A DNA stretch of 64,000 nucleotides from Actinophytocola sp963729115 (GCA_963729115.1 CAVSMR010000027.1:1-64000); one strand, 5' to 3'; positions 8,433 to 17,369 are shown, counted from the stretch's first letter. Numbers and translations: made by a program. The notes: generated by a model from the letters alone, not told the origin.

Positions 8433-9926
8433 ATGGGAGGTGCTCGCCGCAGGGCGTGGGTTCTGGTCGGGGTCGTGGTGTTGCTGGTTGGGCTCGCCGG
8501 TGGGACGCCGGGCTCCCAGGTGGGGACGGAGCGGGTGCGGCCGGTCGCCGCGCAGCGGCCGAACATCGTGTTCGTGCTCACCGACGACCTGTCCTGGAAC
8601 CTCGTGCCCTACATGCCGCAGGTCCGCAAGCTCCAGGACGAGGGCATCACGTTCGAGGACTACATCGTGACCGACTCGCTGTGCTGCCCGTCCCGGGCGT
8701 CGATGCTCACCGGCCGCTTCCCGCACAACACCGGCGTCTACACCAACGGCGGCGAGGACGGCGGCTTCCACTACTTCCACGACCACGGCCAGGAGGCCGA
8801 CACCTTCGCCACCACCCTGCGGGCCCGCGGGTACCGGACCGCGATGATGGGCAAGTACCTCAACGAGTACCAGCCCACGAGCACCGAGGGCGGGACCGAG
8901 CCGTACGTGCCGCCCGGCTGGAGCGAGTGGGACGTCGCCGGCCGCGGCTACGGCGGCTTCAACTACACCCTGAACGAGAACCACGACCTCGTCCGCTACG
9001 GCAACCAGCCGGCCGACTACCTCACCGATGTCATTGCCGACAAGGGTTCGGCCTTCATCACCCGCTCCGCCCGCGCGAAGAAGCCGTTCCTGCTCGAGGT
9101 CGCCACGTTCGCGCCGCACGCGCCCTACAACCCGGCCCCGCGGCACGCGAACGAGTTCCCCGGCCTGACCGCGCCCCGCGGTCCGGCGTACAACACCATG
9201 CCCGTGCAGGCGCCGCCGTGGCTCGCCGGCCGCCCCAAGCTCGGGTCGCCCGAGGGCGAGAACATCGACAAGACGTTCCGCAAGCAGGCCCAGGCCGTGC
9301 AGGCCGTCGACGACCTCATCGCCCGGCTGCGCAACACGCTCGCGGCCGCCGGCGTCGCGGACGACACGTACTTCGTCTTCGGCTCCGACAACGGCTTCCA
9401 CCTGGGGGAGTACCGGCTGACCCCGGGCAAGATGACCGCCTACGACATCGACGTGCGGGTGCCACTGGTCGTCGCGGGGCCGGGCGTGCCGGCGGGCCGG
9501 CGCAGCGACGCGGCGGTGGCCAACATCGACCTGGCGCCGACGTTCGCGGACGCCGCCGGCGCGCCGGCCTCGCCGACCGTGGACGGCCGGAGCCTGTTGC
9601 CCCTGCTGCGCGGCGGGTCCGGCGCCGACTGGCGCACGGCGAACCTCGTGGAGCACCACGGCGCCGTCGTCCGCGCCGACGACCCCGACCGGCCCCAGCC
9701 CGGCAGCGGCAACCCGCCGTCCTACGAGGCGATGCGCACCCACGAGTACACCTACGTCGAGTACGCCGACGGCGAGCGGGAGTACTACGACCTGATCCGC
9801 GATCCCGACCAGCTGCACAACCTGGCGAGCTCGCTGAGTCCCGCCCGGGTGGCCCAGCTGCACGCCGCGCTCCTCCGGCTGCAGAACTGCCGCGGCCCGG
9901 AGTGCTGGTCGGCCGGACACGTCTGA
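8433..9926 (+). CDS. Secreted sulfatase (N-acetylglucosamine-6-sulfatase-like)
   Basis: The protein has 497 residues. An N-terminal signal (RRR then a hydrophobic run to about residue 25) indicates export. The mature part begins PNIVFVLTDDLSWNLVPYMP, where DD are metal ligands, followed by the sulfatase signature CCPSRASMLTG. The Cys in C-x-P-S-R is the one converted to formylglycine by the modifying enzyme. Further metal and substrate residues lie in KYLNEY, FAPHAPYNP and GSDNGFHLGEY. It most resembles arylsulfatase/GlcNAc-6-sulfatase enzymes that desulfate glycans outside the cell. No formylglycine-generating enzyme gene is in the window. The ATG at 8433 gives a clean signal peptide. Confidence 0.9.
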   Translation: MGGARRRAWVLVGVVVLLVGLAGGTPGSQVGTERVRPVAAQRPNIVFVLTDDLSWNLVPYMPQVRKLQDEGITFEDYIVTDSLCCPSRASMLTGRFPHNTGVYTNGGEDGGFHYFHDHGQEADTFATTLRARGYRTAMMGKYLNEYQPTSTEGGTEPYVPPGWSEWDVAGRGYGGFNYTLNENHDLVRYGNQPADYLTDVIADKGSAFITRSARAKKPFLLEVATFAPHAPYNPAPRHANEFPGLTAPRGPAYNTMPVQAPPWLAGRPKLGSPEGENIDKTFRKQAQAVQAVDDLIARLRNTLAAAGVADDTYFVFGSDNGFHLGEYRLTPGKMTAYDIDVRVPLVVAGPGVPAGRRSDAAVANIDLAPTFADAAGAPASPTVDGRSLLPLLRGGSGADWRTANLVEHHGAVVRADDPDRPQPGSGNPPSYEAMRTHEYTYVEYADGEREYYDLIRDPDQLHNLASSLSPARVAQLHAALLRLQNCRGPECWSAGHV

Positions 9927-9947
9927 CCGGCGGCTACCGTTGTCACC

Positions 9948-10703
9948 GTGGTACGCGATGTGTGGGCGGCGGCCGATGCGTACGAGGCGTACGTCGGGCG
10001 GTGGAGCCGGCAGGTGGCGGCCCGGTTCGTCCGGTGGCTCGACGTCCCGGCGGGCCGGCGCTGGCTGGACGTCGGCTGCGGCACGGGTGCGCTGAGCGCC
10101 GCGGCACGGGCGGCCGGCGGGGTGGTCGCGGGGGTGGACCCGTCTCGCGGTTTCCTCGCGGGCGGGCAGGACGTCGTGGCGGGGGACGCGCGGGCGCTGC
10201 CGTTCCGGTCCGGCCGGTTCGGCGCGGTGGTGAGCGGGCTCGCGCTGAACTTCGTGCCGGACGCGGCCCGCGCGGTGGCCGAGTGCGTGCGCGTCGCGGC
10301 TCCCGGGGCGACGGTGGCCGCGTACGTGTGGGACTACGCCGAGGGCATGGCGATGATGCGGCTGTTCTGGGACGCCGCGCGGGAGGTGGACCCGGCCGCG
10401 CCCGACGAGGGCACCCGCTTTCCCTTGTGCCGCCCCGATCCGCTGGCGGAGCTGTGGCGCGCGGCGGGCCTTGCCGAGGTGACCGTCGAGCCCATCGACA
10501 TCGCGACCGACTTCGCCGGCTTCGACGACTACTGGGACCCGTTCCTCGGCGGGCAGGGCGCCGCGCCCGCGTACCTCATGTCGCTGCCCGGGCCGGTGCG
10601 GCTGGACCTGCGCGAAGCGCTGCGTGCCCGGCTCCCGGCCGGCGAGATCCACCTGACCGCCCGCACGTGGGCGGTCCGCGGCCTATCCCCGGCGGCCGGC
10701 TGA
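9948..10703 (+). CDS. Class I SAM-dependent methyltransferase
   Basis: The protein has 251 residues. SAM motif I is WLDVGCGTGALSAAARAAG (about 43-61), with GVDPSRGFLAGG and VVAGDARALPFRSGRFGAVVSG as the following motifs. The fold matches methyltransferase family 11/25 proteins related to UbiE, with no substrate hint. GTG start at 9948. It meets a second methyltransferase gene head-on and the last 21 bases of both coding regions overlap. Confidence 0.88.
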   Translation: MVRDVWAAADAYEAYVGRWSRQVAARFVRWLDVPAGRRWLDVGCGTGALSAAARAAGGVVAGVDPSRGFLAGGQDVVAGDARALPFRSGRFGAVVSGLALNFVPDAARAVAECVRVAAPGATVAAYVWDYAEGMAMMRLFWDAAREVDPAAPDEGTRFPLCRPDPLAELWRAAGLAEVTVEPIDIATDFAGFDDYWDPFLGGQGAAPAYLMSLPGPVRLDLREALRARLPAGEIHLTARTWAVRGLSPAAG

Positions 10704-11477
10704 CGCGGCGACCGCCACCGTCGCGTAGCCCATCGTGAAGCCGCCGCCGAGCTCGTCGATCGCGGCGCCGAGGCCGGCGAGCAGCGCGGCCCGCGTGTCC
10801 GGCGGGAGGCGGCTGTGGCCGCCGTGGGTGGGGACCTGGTCGAGCCACTCGTCGCGGGTGTATGGCCGGGTCCAGTCGGTCCGCCACCGCTGCGGCTCAC
10901 CGAACGCGCCGGTCGCGCGGATGCCGTCCTCGGCCTTCGCGAACATCCCGTCGTAGATGTCCAGCGCGGGCCGGGCCCACGCCTGGAACGGCAGGTCCGG
11001 CAGGACGTCCCGGTACACCGCGGCGAAGGCCTCCGTCACGTCGTCCGGCGTGCGGAAGACGTTCCAGAACACGGCGAGCAGGCCGCCGGGCCGCAGCGCC
11101 GCGGCCGCCTTCGCGGCCCCCGCGACCGGGTCCACCCAGTGCCACGCCTGCGCGGCCACGACCGCGTCGAACGTCCGGCCCGCCGGGTTCCAGGACTCGA
11201 AGGCCGACACCTCGACGTCGACCCCGGTCGCCAGCGCGGCCATCCGCGCGTCGGGCTCGACGCCGAGGACGCGGCAGCCGGCCGCCTGGAACTGGCGGGC
11301 GGCGATCCCGGTGCCGCAGCCGACGTCCAGGACGTCGGGCCCGGGGCTGGCGGCGACGATGCGGTCCACCAGCGCCACGGGATAACTGGGCCGGGCGCGG
11401 TCGTAGCGGGCCGCGTCCGCGCCGAACGACTCGGCCACGTCGCGGTGCTGGTGCGGTTCAGCAGGTACAGTGGGCAC
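10683..11477 (-). CDS. Class I SAM-dependent methyltransferase under TetR control
   Basis: The protein has 264 residues with motif I VLDVGCGTGIAARQFQAAGC and post-I VLGVEPDARMAALA. The arrangement SFGADAARYDRARPSYP near the N-terminus is typical of a large actinobacterial methyltransferase-11 group of unknown substrate. The GTG at 11477 lies inside the first of two operator dyads, and TAGAGT sits six bases upstream of it on the reverse strand, so the mRNA is probably leaderless. The gene is divergent from the TetR gene, which probably represses both. It overlaps the preceding methyltransferase by 21 bases at the 3' ends. Confidence 0.88.
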   Translation of the reverse strand: MPTVPAEPHQHRDVAESFGADAARYDRARPSYPVALVDRIVAASPGPDVLDVGCGTGIAARQFQAAGCRVLGVEPDARMAALATGVDVEVSAFESWNPAGRTFDAVVAAQAWHWVDPVAGAAKAAAALRPGGLLAVFWNVFRTPDDVTEAFAAVYRDVLPDLPFQAWARPALDIYDGMFAKAEDGIRATGAFGEPQRWRTDWTRPYTRDEWLDQVPTHGGHSRLPPDTRAALLAGLGAAIDELGGGFTMGYATVAVAASAGRRG

Positions 11478-11506
11478 GCGCCCACTCTAGTGGGCAAGCG
11501 CCCACT
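11469..11506. promoter_or_regulatory. Twin TetR-type operator
   Basis: Two 18-bp dyads, AGTGGGC-ACGC-GCCCACT (11469-11486) and AGTGGGC-AAGC-GCCCACT (11489-11506), have identical arms and centres 20 bp apart. They fill the divergent region between the methyltransferase and the TetR gene and overlap the methyltransferase start codon and its TAGAGT box. This is what a dimer-of-dimers TetR site looks like. Confidence 0.8.
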
Positions 11507-11534
11507 CGTCGACCGTCAGCGAGGAGGGCACACG

Positions 11535-12128
11535 TTGCCGACCGGGGTTGCCATCCGCGAAGTGCGGGCCCGCCTGTTCGACGCCGCCGAGCGCGTCCTG
11601 CTCCGGGACGGGCCGGCCGGGCTCACCAGCCGGGCGGTGACGACCGAGGCGGCGTGCGCGAAAGGCGTGCTGCACCGGCATTTCGCCGACTTCGACGCGT
11701 TCCTCGCCGAGCTCGTGGCCGACCGCATCGCGCGACTCGATGGCCAGTCGGCCGTTCTGCGCGCGGCGGCGGGGACGGGCACGGTCGTGGACAACGTCAG
11801 CGGGGCGCTGACCGACCTCTTCGGACCCGTGGCCCTGTCGATCGTCGGCATGCTGGCCTACCGGGACGAGCTGCGCGACCGGCTGCGCCGCGGCCGGCCG
11901 TCCGGGGTCCCGCTGCTCGCCGAGGGGGCGGAGCTGCTCGCCGGGTACCTCGCCGCCGAGCGGGACCGCGGCCGGCTCGCCCCGGACGCGGACGTCCGCA
12001 CGCTCGCGCTGATGCTGGTCGGCACCGGCCACATGCTGTTCGCCGGCGAGTCGGGTGCGCTCCCGGACGCCGGGGCCGTCCGCGAGGTCGTGGCCACGAC
12101 GCTGGTGGGTGTGCTTCGCGGGTCGTAG
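11535..12128 (+). CDS. TetR-family transcriptional regulator
   Basis: The protein has 197 residues. The N-terminal HTH reads IREVRARLFDAAERVLLRDG, LTSRAVTTEAACAKGVLHRHF, the usual TetR helix pattern, followed by FADFDAFLAELVADRI. The C-terminal ligand domain is unassigned. The TTG at 11535 follows the ribosome site GAGGAGGG and gives a family-length N-terminus; longer in-frame readings upstream run through the divergent promoter and are not credible. It probably represses itself and the divergent methyltransferase via the two dyads just upstream. Confidence 0.88.
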   Translation: MPTGVAIREVRARLFDAAERVLLRDGPAGLTSRAVTTEAACAKGVLHRHFADFDAFLAELVADRIARLDGQSAVLRAAAGTGTVVDNVSGALTDLFGPVALSIVGMLAYRDELRDRLRRGRPSGVPLLAEGAELLAGYLAAERDRGRLAPDADVRTLALMLVGTGHMLFAGESGALPDAGAVREVVATTLVGVLRGS

Positions 12129-12162
12129 CGGCCCGGCCGGGAGTATCCCGAGTGGACGGTCG

Positions 12163-13761
12163 TCAGCTGCCGCGGGCGTAGACCTGGCGAACCTTTCCGT
12201 CGAGGGTGGCCTCGAGGTAGGCGGCGCCGTAGTCGTCGGTCAGGTAGATGTAGATCGCCGGGGTGTCGTCGAAGATGTCCGGCTGGACCACGACGTAGCT
12301 CAGCGTCGGCTCGGGGACGTTCAGCTCCTTCTCCGCCTGCTTCCATAGCGCGGGCAGGGTGTCCCACTTGACGTCCTCGAGGTCGAGGGTGGCCTGGTCG
12401 GCGTCCACGCCCTCCGCGCCGGTGCGGGTCGCGGTGCCGTCGCGGTACTCGAACTGGTCGAAGCCGTGCGCCACGGCCTTGGTCGGTGCCGTCGCGCGTG
12501 CGTAGTCGCCGTAGAGGATGAGCTCGGAGACCTCGGTCGTGCCCATTCGCTCGGTCAGCGCGGCGACGGCGGCCCGGGCGCCGTCCGGCGTGGTCAGGTC
12601 CTCCTGCGCGCCGCCACCACCGCCCCCGCCGCCACCGGTGACCTGAGTGGCCGGCACGCTGAACCCGGGCACGCTCGTGGCCGGGGGCGTCTCCGGCGTG
12701 TCGCCGGCGCTGCTCTGGCCGTTCGCCTTGTCCTGCGTGCGCCACACGACCAGCCCGACCGACGCCACGGCCACGACCACGGCCAGCGCGACGAGCGCCG
12801 CGATGCCGGTGCGCCCGCGCCGGACCGGCGCCTCGGGGTGGGCCGGCCTGGGGAGCAGGTGCGGTTGCGAGACCGGCGCGGGGTAGGCGGGTGGCGGGCC
12901 GCCCGCCGGTGGCGTCGGGTACCCGGCCTCGGCGGCCGCCAGCATCCGGTCGAGCTGCTCGCCGTCCGGGCGGGCGGTGGGATCGGGGACGAGGACCGTG
13001 GCGAGCACCGTGGTCAGCGGCCCGGCCTGCCGCGGCGGCGGCACCGGCTCGGTCATCACCGCGGCGAGCGTGGCCATGGTGCTCGCGCGGCGCATCGGGT
13101 GGTAGCCCTCGACGGCGACGTACAGCAGCATCGCGAGGGACCACAGGTCCGACGCCGTCCGCGTCTCGTCACCGTGCAGCCGTTCCGGGGCGATGTACTC
13201 CGGCGAGCCGATCACCTCGCCGGTCGCGGTGAGCGTGGTCGAGTCACGCAGCGCGGCGATGCCGAAGTCGGTGAGTACCGCGCTGCCGTCCGGCCGCAGC
13301 AGGACGTTGCCGGGCTTGACGTCCCGGTGGTGGATGCCCGCCGCGTGCGCCGCCCGCAGCGCGCCGAGCACGCCGCGGCCGAGCCGCGCGGTCTCCGGCG
13401 GGGAGAGCGGGCCCTGCCGCAGCCGCTCCTCGAGCGACGTGCCGCGGACGAGCTCCATGACGATCCACGGGTACGGCGAGTCCTCGCTGTCGATGATCTG
13501 GTAGATCGACACGACGTTCGGGTGCTGGAGCCGGGCGAGCGCGCGGGACTCACGAAGCACCCGCTCCCGCTGCTGGGCGGCAAGGGCCGGGCTGTGCTCG
13601 TGGAGCGCGGCGTCGGCGGGGCGCACCTCCTTGATCGCGACCTCGCGGTGCAGCCCCAGATCGCGGGCGCGCCACACCGTCCCCATGCCGCCGGCGCCCA
13701 ACCGGTCCAGCAGTTCGAACCGGCCCCCCACGACCCGCCCGGTGTGTCCTCGCTCCGACAT
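12163..13761 (-). CDS. Receptor-type Ser/Thr protein kinase (PknB-like)
   Basis: The protein has 532 residues. Kinase domain about 14-275: glycine loop LGAGGMGTVW, ATP Lys at 44 (VAIKEV), catalytic HRDVKPGN (Asp 147), DFG at 165-167 and SPEYIAPE. A Pro-rich juxtamembrane stretch is followed by one membrane helix at about 319-340. Outside, a nine-glycine linker precedes a C-terminal domain of about 140 residues that could sense a ligand; it has no PASTA repeats. The ATG at 13761 gives MSERGHTGRVV and is preceded by TAGCGT, suggesting a leaderless mRNA. Target proteins are unknown. Confidence 0.92.
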   Translation of the reverse strand: MSERGHTGRVVGGRFELLDRLGAGGMGTVWRARDLGLHREVAIKEVRPADAALHEHSPALAAQQRERVLRESRALARLQHPNVVSIYQIIDSEDSPYPWIVMELVRGTSLEERLRQGPLSPPETARLGRGVLGALRAAHAAGIHHRDVKPGNVLLRPDGSAVLTDFGIAALRDSTTLTATGEVIGSPEYIAPERLHGDETRTASDLWSLAMLLYVAVEGYHPMRRASTMATLAAVMTEPVPPPRQAGPLTTVLATVLVPDPTARPDGEQLDRMLAAAEAGYPTPPAGGPPPAYPAPVSQPHLLPRPAHPEAPVRRGRTGIAALVALAVVVAVASVGLVVWRTQDKANGQSSAGDTPETPPATSVPGFSVPATQVTGGGGGGGGGAQEDLTTPDGARAAVAALTERMGTTEVSELILYGDYARATAPTKAVAHGFDQFEYRDGTATRTGAEGVDADQATLDLEDVKWDTLPALWKQAEKELNVPEPTLSYVVVQPDIFDDTPAIYIYLTDDYGAAYLEATLDGKVRQVYARGS

Positions 13762-13874
13762 CGCGCACACGCTAGCAACCGGGAGCCCGGCCACGACGGC
13801 GGATGGCCGACGGAAACCGCCGATTCACCAGGCATTCGCATAGGCAACCACGGATGGCGGCGCGGTCGCCCGGC

Positions 13875-14819
13875 TCAGGCCCGGGCGTAGCGCTGCGCCA
13901 CGGCGTGCAGGAGGGTGCGCAGCCGCGCGGGGGAGTCGACCGTGAAGTCCATGTCCAGCATGCCGACGTAGGCCGCGATCGTCTCCAGGGAGTCGGCGCC
14001 CGTGACGAGGACCGAGGTGTCCGCCGAGACGGCCTCGACCACGCCGACCGCCGGGTTGATGCGCGCCAGCACGGCGTCGGCCGGCGCGGCGATCCGCAGC
14101 CGCGCGTGCACGTTCCACCCGCTGGACGCGATGCGGCGCATGGCGAACGCCGCGTAGTCGGCATCGGGCAGCGGGTCCGGCGTGAAGCGGCGGTGCGTGC
14201 GCAGGTGTGGCGCGATCCGGTCCGCGCGGTACACGTCCCAGCCGCCGGCCGCGGGCTCGCGCGCGACCAGGTACCAGCGGCGCTGCCAGGCCAGCAGGCG
14301 GTACGGCTCCAGGAGAAGCGGCTCGTCCGCGTAGTCGAAGCGGAACAGCTCCTCGTCGTGGATCGCGGCCGCGATCGCGCGCAGGACGGCCGGGTCGACC
14401 GCCGGGTCCGGGGCGTCGGTGCCGGTGTTCTCCGGGGCGTGCTCCACGGCCGACGCGAGCGCCTCGACCGTCGCGCGCAGCCGCGGCGGCAGCACCTGCT
14501 CGAGCTTCGCGAGCGCACGGGCGCTGGACGTCTCGATGCCGGCGATCCCGCGCGCGGCCCGCAACCCGATCGTCACGGCGACCGCCTCCTCGTCGTCGAG
14601 GAGCAACGGCGGCAGCTTGCCGCCGGCGCCGAGGCGGTAGCCACCGATCGCGCCGCGGGCGCCTTCGACCGGGTAGTCGAGCCGGCGCAGGCGTTCGATG
14701 TCGTTGCGGATCGTGCGGGTGGTGACGCCCAGCCGCCCGGCGAGCTCGGTGCCGTTCCACGACGGCCGGGACTGCAGCAACGAGAGGAGCGCGAGCAGGC
14801 GTGCGGGTGTGTCGGGCAT
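13875..14819 (-). CDS. WYL-domain transcriptional regulator (YafY/DeoR-like HTH)
   Basis: The protein has 314 residues. The winged HTH (1-60) reads RLLALLSLLQSRPSWNGTELAGRLGVTTRTIRNDIERL, followed by VEGARGAIGGYRLGAGGKLPPLLLDDEEA, diagnostic for the YafY group. The WYL domain (about 145-215) contains WQRRWYLVAREPAAGGWDVYRADR, and a C-terminal WCX-like extension ends the protein. WYL domains sense ligands or nucleic acid. It is divergent from the epoxide hydrolase, with a perfect dyad in between, so the hydrolase is the expected target. Confidence 0.92.
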   Translation of the reverse strand: MPDTPARLLALLSLLQSRPSWNGTELAGRLGVTTRTIRNDIERLRRLDYPVEGARGAIGGYRLGAGGKLPPLLLDDEEAVAVTIGLRAARGIAGIETSSARALAKLEQVLPPRLRATVEALASAVEHAPENTGTDAPDPAVDPAVLRAIAAAIHDEELFRFDYADEPLLLEPYRLLAWQRRWYLVAREPAAGGWDVYRADRIAPHLRTHRRFTPDPLPDADYAAFAMRRIASSGWNVHARLRIAAPADAVLARINPAVGVVEAVSADTSVLVTGADSLETIAAYVGMLDMDFTVDSPARLRTLLHAVAQRYARA

Positions 14820-14841
14820 GTGGCCGAATCCGATCCCCTAT

Positions 14842-14864
14842 TAGGAACTGAACCTTCCTATAGC
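14842..14864. promoter_or_regulatory. Operator dyad plus -10 box for the epoxide hydrolase
   Basis: TAGGAA (14842-14847) and TTCCTA (14855-14860) form a perfect dyad with a seven-base centre CTGAACC. The right arm overlaps TATAGC (14859-14864), a -10 box placed correctly for a start about 20 bases before the hydrolase ATG. The WYL regulator is the likely binder. Confidence 0.65.
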
Positions 14865-14882
14865 CACCGTAGCGTCATTCTC

Positions 14883-16016
14883 ATGACGAACACCGACGAC
14901 ATCCGCCCCTTCCGCATCGAGATCGCCGAGGCCGACGTGGCCGACCTGTTGGCCCGGCTCGACCGCACCCGCCTGCCGCAGCCCGCGCCCGGCGACAGCT
15001 GGACCCACGGCACCCCCAACCACTACCTCCGCGAGGCGATCGAGGCGTGGCGCGCGTTCGACTGGCGCGCGGTCGAGCGACGCATCAACGCCCACCCGCA
15101 CTTCGTGACCGACGTCGACGGGCAGCCGATCCACTTCATCCACGTCGAGTCCCCGCACCCCGGCGCCACGCCACTGCTGCTCGCGCACACCTACCCGGGC
15201 TCGTCCGTCGACTACCTCGACCTGATCGAGCGGCTCACCGACCCGGTCGCGCACGGCGGCCGCGCCGAGGACGCCTTCCACCTCGTGATCCCGGACGCCC
15301 CGGGCTTCGGCTTCTCCAACCCCGTCACCGACTCCGGCTGGACCACCGCCCGCGTCGCCCGCGCCTACGACACGCTCATGCGCCGCCTCGGCTACGAGCG
15401 CTACGGCGTCCACGGCTCCGACAACGGCGCGCTGGTCGCCCGCGAGCTCGGCGTCCTCGCGCCGGCGGGACTGCTCGGGCTGCACGTGCTGCAGCTGTTC
15501 TCCTTCCCCTCCGGCGACCCCGCCGAGTTCGAGCGCCTCGAGCCGCGGGACTACGCCGGCCTGGAGCACATGCAGTGGTTCCAGAAGGTCGGCGGGTACA
15601 ACACGATGAACGCCAGCCGCCCGCAGACGGTCGCCGCCGCGCTGAGCGACTCGCCGGCCGGGCTGCTCGCCTACAGCGAGCTCTTCAACTCCTTCGGCAA
15701 CGGCACCTCGCTGGTGCCGCTGGAGACCATCCTCACCGAGGTCAGCGTGGCGTGGTTCGCGAACGCGGCGGCCGGCATGACGCGCGCGTACTTCGACAAC
15801 GCGGAAGCGGCCACCGACGACACGCCCGTCAACGCGTCCCCGACCGGCGTCGCGGTCTTCGCCGACGACTTCCAGACGATCAAGGTGTTCGCCGAGCGCG
15901 ACAACACGAACATCGTGCACTGGAGCCGTTTCGAGCGCGGCGGGCACTTCGCCGCGCTCGAGGTGCCGGAGCTCGTCGCGGGCGACATCCAGGCGTTCTT
16001 CGCGGAGCTGCGGTGA
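14883..16016 (+). CDS. Epoxide hydrolase (microsomal EH-type alpha/beta hydrolase)
   Basis: The protein has 377 residues. The N-terminal lid RPFRIEIAEADVADLLARLDRTRLP is the signature of the EHN domain. The catalytic core follows: oxyanion region LLLAHTYPGS, nucleophile Asp in GVHGSDNGALVARELG, and the catalytic His in RGGHFAALEVPE. These enzymes open epoxides to vicinal diols. The substrate may be a xenobiotic or a metabolite; a P450 gene follows 57 bases later on the same strand and could in principle make the epoxide, but a separate dyad between them suggests separate regulation. The ATG at 14883 is supported by family length. Confidence 0.92.
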   Translation: MTNTDDIRPFRIEIAEADVADLLARLDRTRLPQPAPGDSWTHGTPNHYLREAIEAWRAFDWRAVERRINAHPHFVTDVDGQPIHFIHVESPHPGATPLLLAHTYPGSSVDYLDLIERLTDPVAHGGRAEDAFHLVIPDAPGFGFSNPVTDSGWTTARVARAYDTLMRRLGYERYGVHGSDNGALVARELGVLAPAGLLGLHVLQLFSFPSGDPAEFERLEPRDYAGLEHMQWFQKVGGYNTMNASRPQTVAAALSDSPAGLLAYSELFNSFGNGTSLVPLETILTEVSVAWFANAAAGMTRAYFDNAEAATDDTPVNASPTGVAVFADDFQTIKVFAERDNTNIVHWSRFERGGHFAALEVPELVAGDIQAFFAELR

Positions 16017-16031
16017 CTTCGCGGCACCGGC

Positions 16032-16060
16032 TAGGCTGCGTGGTACGGACGAGTACCACG
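16032..16060 (+). promoter_or_regulatory. Promoter with 22-bp dyad upstream of the P450 gene
   Basis: TAGGCT (16032-16037) is a plausible -10 box. Immediately after it, CGTGGTAC (16039-16046) and GTACCACG (16053-16060) form perfect eight-base arms around GGACGA, ending 13 bases before the P450 ATG. It could be a repressor operator at the transcription start or an mRNA hairpin; a GGAGGG ribosome site follows directly. Confidence 0.6.
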
Positions 16061-16073
16061 CGGAGGGCTCCGG

Positions 16074-17369
16074 ATGACGATCACCAAGCCGGCGGTCCGC
16101 TGGGCCGTCGCGCACGGCCTTCCCCGCGCCGCGTTGCGGCTCGCCGCGCGGCGCGGGGACCTGCAGTCCCGCCTGTTCGCCGAGGCGGGCGTGGCCCCGA
16201 CGGTCGCGCTGACCGGGCTGTTCGACGAGATCCGCGGGCGCGGCCCGCTCGTGCGGGGTGCCTTCTCCTACGTCACCGCGAGCCACCCGGTCGTCAGGGA
16301 AGTGCTGACCGGCAACGACTTCCGCAGCGGCATCGCACCCGACAGCGGCAGCTTCCTGGGGCGGGTGGCCGACTGGTCCGCCTCGGACCGCCTGCACCCG
16401 ATGGCGCCGCCGTCCCTGCTGGTGACCGAGCCGCCCGACCACACGCGCTACCGCAAGCTCGTGACCCGGGTGTTCACCGTGCGGGCCGTGGAGAACCTGC
16501 GCGGCCGCACCGAGCAGATCGCCCACGAGCTCCTCGACGCCATCGATCCCGCCGGCCCCACCGACCTCATGGCGACGTACTGCAGCCTGCTCCCCGTCAC
16601 GGTGATCGCCGAGATCCTCGGCGTGCCACCGGACGAGCGGGCGCGGGTGCTCACGCTCGGCACGGCCGCCGCGCCCAGCCTCGACATGGGCCTGACCTGG
16701 CGCCGGTTCCGCGCCGTGGAGACCGCGCTCGCCGCGTTCGACGCCTGGCTGACCGCCCACCTCGACCGGCTCCGCGCGAACCCCGGCGACGACCTGCTGA
16801 GCCGGCTCGTGGCGGCCCGCGAGGACGGCGTCGGGCTCACCGGCCTGGAGCTGCGGGCCACCGCCGGCCTGGTGCTCGCGGCCGGCTTCGAGACGACCGT
16901 CAACCTGCTCGGCAACGGGATCGCCCTCCTCCACGACAATCCCGGCCAGCTGCGGGCGCTGCGCGCGGAGCCCGCCCGGTGGCCGAACGCCGTCGACGAG
17001 GTCCTGCGCACCGACCCGCCGGTCCTGCTCACCGGCCGGACCTGCCTGCGCGACACCGAGGTCGCCGGCGTCCGCGTACCGCGGGGCGCGCTCGTGACCA
17101 CGATCCTCGCCGGCGCGAACCGCGACCCCGCCGTGTTCGAGGCGCCGGCGGTGTTCGACGTCAGCCGTGAGAACGCCCGCGAGCACATCGCCTTCTCCGC
17201 CGGCCGGCACTACTGCCTGGGCGCCGCGCTCGCCCGCATGGAGGGCGAGGTGGGCCTGCGGGTCCTCTTCGACCGCTACCCGGACCTGCGCATCGAACCC
17301 GGCGCGACGCACCGCGACACCCGCATCCTGCGCGGTTTCGAACGGCTCCCGGCCCGCCTCGCCGGCTGA
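16074..17369 (+). CDS. Cytochrome P450
   Basis: The protein has 431 residues. I-helix oxygen-activation motif AGFETT, K-helix EVLR (E-x-x-R), and haem-binding loop FSAGRHYCLGAALARME with the axial Cys. It is a soluble class I bacterial P450 requiring separate ferredoxin and reductase; none is adjacent. The substrate is unknown. The start ATG at 16074 has a good ribosome site (GGAGGG). It is near the epoxide hydrolase and convergent with a methyltransferase. Confidence 0.93.
   Translation: MTITKPAVRWAVAHGLPRAALRLAARRGDLQSRLFAEAGVAPTVALTGLFDEIRGRGPLVRGAFSYVTASHPVVREVLTGNDFRSGIAPDSGSFLGRVADWSASDRLHPMAPPSLLVTEPPDHTRYRKLVTRVFTVRAVENLRGRTEQIAHELLDAIDPAGPTDLMATYCSLLPVTVIAEILGVPPDERARVLTLGTAAAPSLDMGLTWRRFRAVETALAAFDAWLTAHLDRLRANPGDDLLSRLVAAREDGVGLTGLELRATAGLVLAAGFETTVNLLGNGIALLHDNPGQLRALRAEPARWPNAVDEVLRTDPPVLLTGRTCLRDTEVAGVRVPRGALVTTILAGANRDPAVFEAPAVFDVSRENAREHIAFSAGRHYCLGAALARMEGEVGLRVLFDRYPDLRIEPGATHRDTRILRGFERLPARLAG

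Noticed and set aside
12601..12640. Possible frameshift or expansion in the poly-glycine stretch of the Ser/Thr kinase
   Set aside because: The reading frame is continuous to the C-terminal domain, and Gly linkers are common in this kinase family.
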